Source: Mycosarcoma maydis
Taxonomy: Eukaryota > Basidiomycota > Ustilaginomycetes > Ustilaginales
DNA length: 64,000 nt
NCBI RefSeq assembly: GCF_000328475.2
Contig: NC_026479.1
Span: 682,001-746,000, forward strand
Direction of reading: 5' to 3'
Shown here: piece by piece, positions 60,998 to 64,000 of the stretch
Layout of the letters: the number at the start of each line of letters is the position of its first letter
Position numbering within the stretch: the first letter of the stretch is position 1
Notes under the pieces: model-generated
Database searches by the model: none
Told to the model about the DNA's origin: nothing
Seen by the model: only the letters and a program-made list of their open reading frames with translations
Position numbers and translations under genes: made by a program

Positions 60998-62932
60998 CTA
61001 GTTGCGGCCAACAAATTGATACACGACTCGGCGGACCAGACCCGAGAGAAGCTCTGGATTCTGAGCGTACGTGCCCATCACGAGCGACATACCTGCCGAT
61101 GTGAGCAAGAGGTCACCGCCCGGCACAAATGGAACGTAGGACTTCTTCCTAAGCACGGACCAGGCGCTCTCCATACCTTTGGGCAGCACATAGGCTGCCA
61201 GCTCGGCTCGACGCCTCGAGTCGTCCACAAAGAGTGACAGGCACGTTAGGAAGCCCGTGACCCATTTGATCCACGAGCTAATGAGCATGCGCGAGAACCA
61301 AGTGGGCACGATTCGTCGGAGCCTCTCGCTTGCCTGAATGTAGTTGTAAAGTGAATGCTGTGCACAGAAGAGTGTCTGGAAGATGATGACAAAGACGCCC
61401 AAGAATGACGAGGATCGCACCGAGCCCCGCAGCGAACGTAGCGTCGCACCAAGCGGATCCTTGAGGAACTTGCCCGGACGCAAAAAGATGGCAGGAACAA
61501 AGTGCAGCGTAAGATACACGGGCAAGATCCAGCGTGTCACCTCGATGAAACGGTCAACGGGGCTGCGCCAGTGGCTTGTCTCCCATGGGTGTACCAGCGC
61601 ACAGTCGACAATATCTCCTGGGTTTCCTTTTCGTGTTTGGTCCATCCATTCGACAATCCTGCGAACATTCTTGCCCTTGATACCGCGACGGTTCATCGAG
61701 GTCGCAGGCACATCAGCGTAGCGAAGTGGGCTAACCGAAATAGGCTCGGGCACCTTGCCATCTGGGAACCACTTGAGGGCAAAGTCGGCGTCGACGACCT
61801 TCCCTTCGTGTCGGATGTCGCGCCAGATGTCTGTCACGCGCGGTGCGACCTGTGATGCACGAGTGATCCAATTCCTGTAGCCTCTTGGCAGCGAGTCCGG
61901 CGCCTCGAGCCACGCCCACATGATCTGACCACAGGCTAGACCAAAGGTGATGACGGCACCGTAGGGGATGTTGATCAAGCCACGCTCATGAGCAACATTG
62001 TATGAGCCTTCCAGGCCTCGCACAAACAGCTGTTGAGCCAAGCTGACACGGTTGTCATGGCTCTCCACAAGCACAGCCAACGCGGAAATGGCACCGGCGA
62101 CATAGGCATGCCAGACTTTGGAGCGCGGATCGGGCATAAAGGCACGCCGCTTCTGCTTGGCCCTCTCCTTTGCCGATTCCTCGGGCGACTTTCCCTCCAA
62201 TGCAGCGCTACCCGAGCGAGGCGTCGAGGTTCCGCTGAGAGGCTCTTCTGGCGATCTGCTGCCGTCTGCCTTTTCGATACTGAACATGGCGCTACCTGAG
62301 CGTGACCGCGACTTCTTGACCGGCGGTGGGGTCAGCAGCCGCAACCCATTGTGAATCGCTTTGTAGAGCGACGCCCAAATGGCAAACATCGCTGCAAAGC
62401 GGAAGTTTCGAGGTCCAAACAGTGCGACTCCATACGAGTTGCCCTTGAACTTCCGGGTGCGGAGCGACTTGACAAGTTCGAGCACGAGCATGAGCGTCGC
62501 TCTCAAGGCAAAAGCCAGATTACCAGCCCTGAGACCACCTCGCACTACGTGAACCGCAAGTCGCTCCCAGTCGCTGGGAATTCGAGCCACTTCGTCCTGC
62601 GGTCGCCATACCTTGTTGACAGCCGATTTGCGGATTTGGCTTCTTGGCGTATGGGCAAGCTCTTGCAAGCCAGTGACGCTGAGACTTCGTCGTAGCTGAG
62701 CTGCTGTCTCGGAGAGGTTGGGCGTTGTCGGACCCGAGCTAGCTTTCCATCGTGCGTACTCGTCAGCAGAGTCGCTTTCCGAGTCGTCTCCATCTCGCTT
62801 CACCTTGGTCATCGGCGGCAAGCGCATAGCTGGCGCATTGCGACGTAGCGGTGCGCCTCCGGCTGATGCTGAGGCGGTCGCACTCGGCTGCTCCGAGCCA
62901 TCGCGTTGTCCACGAGGCTCGATGGCAGGCAT
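60998..62932 (-). CDS. TMEM135-like multi-pass membrane protein
   Basis: Animal TMEM135 is a peroxisome/mitochondria-associated membrane protein linked to lipid handling; the role in fungi is not established. The 644-residue product has a charged Ser-rich N-terminus of about 120 residues, then several hydrophobic segments (LAFALRATLMLVLELVKSL; FAAMFAIWASLYKAIHNGLR; YVAGAISALAVLVESHDNR). The C-terminal half has the Cys-containing family pattern: DCALVHPWETSHWRSPVDRF, WILPVYLTLHFVPAIFLRPG, and FLGVFVIIFQTLFCAQHSLY. The ESHDNR-type loop after a Gly/Ala-rich helix resembles Tim17/PMP24-like membrane proteins. The assignment rests on pattern memory of the family; the membrane topology is clear from the sequence. 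Confidence 0.7.
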   Translation of the reverse strand: MPAIEPRGQRDGSEQPSATASASAGGAPLRRNAPAMRLPPMTKVKRDGDDSESDSADEYARWKASSGPTTPNLSETAAQLRRSLSVTGLQELAHTPRSQIRKSAVNKVWRPQDEVARIPSDWERLAVHVVRGGLRAGNLAFALRATLMLVLELVKSLRTRKFKGNSYGVALFGPRNFRFAAMFAIWASLYKAIHNGLRLLTPPPVKKSRSRSGSAMFSIEKADGSRSPEEPLSGTSTPRSGSAALEGKSPEESAKERAKQKRRAFMPDPRSKVWHAYVAGAISALAVLVESHDNRVSLAQQLFVRGLEGSYNVAHERGLINIPYGAVITFGLACGQIMWAWLEAPDSLPRGYRNWITRASQVAPRVTDIWRDIRHEGKVVDADFALKWFPDGKVPEPISVSPLRYADVPATSMNRRGIKGKNVRRIVEWMDQTRKGNPGDIVDCALVHPWETSHWRSPVDRFIEVTRWILPVYLTLHFVPAIFLRPGKFLKDPLGATLRSLRGSVRSSSFLGVFVIIFQTLFCAQHSLYNYIQASERLRRIVPTWFSRMLISSWIKWVTGFLTCLSLFVDDSRRRAELAAYVLPKGMESAWSVLRKKSYVPFVPGGDLLLTSAGMSLVMGTYAQNPELLSGLVRRVVYQFVGRN

Positions 62933-64000
<1,068 letters not shown>

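Noticed and set aside
54291..62932. Coordinated lipid/carbon metabolic cluster
   Set aside because: Lipid-related genes are spread over both strands and separated by unrelated genes and long gaps; co-location looks coincidental.

Overview
The window is nuclear DNA from a smut-type basidiomycete (Ustilaginales: Ustilago, Sporisorium or a close relative). I infer this from four things: long single-exon genes with almost no introns; an Urbs1-type two-finger GATA factor, the smut siderophore regulator; large low-complexity regulatory proteins; and intergenic DNA sprinkled with a TCGTGAA / TTCACGA heptamer. I cannot name the species from the sequence alone.

Layout. 1-14 kb: Arp3 (minus, cut by the left edge), GPI-anchored phospholipase B (plus), an aminoalcohol phosphotransferase of phospholipid synthesis (minus), a pinin/SDK/memA splicing factor (plus, at least one intron), a membrane-tethered VWA protein (minus), mitochondrial adrenodoxin reductase (plus) and a class III aminotransferase (minus). 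14-33.6 kb: a 1,792-residue forkhead factor (minus), an ADF-H/coiled-coil/PH protein (minus), a small serine-rich unknown (plus), a GPATCH1-type G-patch protein (minus) and a delta-12-type fatty-acid desaturase (minus). 37-45 kb: ornithine decarboxylase (plus), mitochondrial acyl-CoA dehydrogenase (minus) and the Urbs1-like GATA factor (minus). 49-64 kb: an MFS transporter (plus), a decayed LINE-like tail, a small unknown with a mitochondrial-type leader (minus), pyruvate carboxylase (minus), a TMEM135-like membrane protein (minus) and the first 85 codons of CDC48 (plus, cut by the right edge).

Most genes are housekeeping. Several concern lipids or central carbon: phospholipase B, CDP-alcohol phosphotransferase, desaturase, acyl-CoA dehydrogenase, pyruvate carboxylase and the TMEM135-like protein. 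They are interspersed with unrelated genes on both strands, so I see no operon-like or secondary-metabolite cluster, and no siderophore genes beside the GATA factor.

The most distinctive non-coding feature is the heptamer family. It occurs singly in nearly every intergenic gap, in both orientations, and forms clean tandem arrays of about six or more units near 1.6, 48.5, 58.8 and 63.3 kb. Long gene-free gaps lie at 20.2-22.7, 25.5-28.3, 33.6-37.6, 44.7-49.2 and 57.9-61.0 kb. I found no complete mobile element, CRISPR array, intact tRNA or rRNA gene. No clearly novel multi-gene system is evident. The best leads are the heptamer family, the ADF-H/PH protein, the histidine-rich tract in the GATA factor, and a perfect palindrome upstream of that gene.
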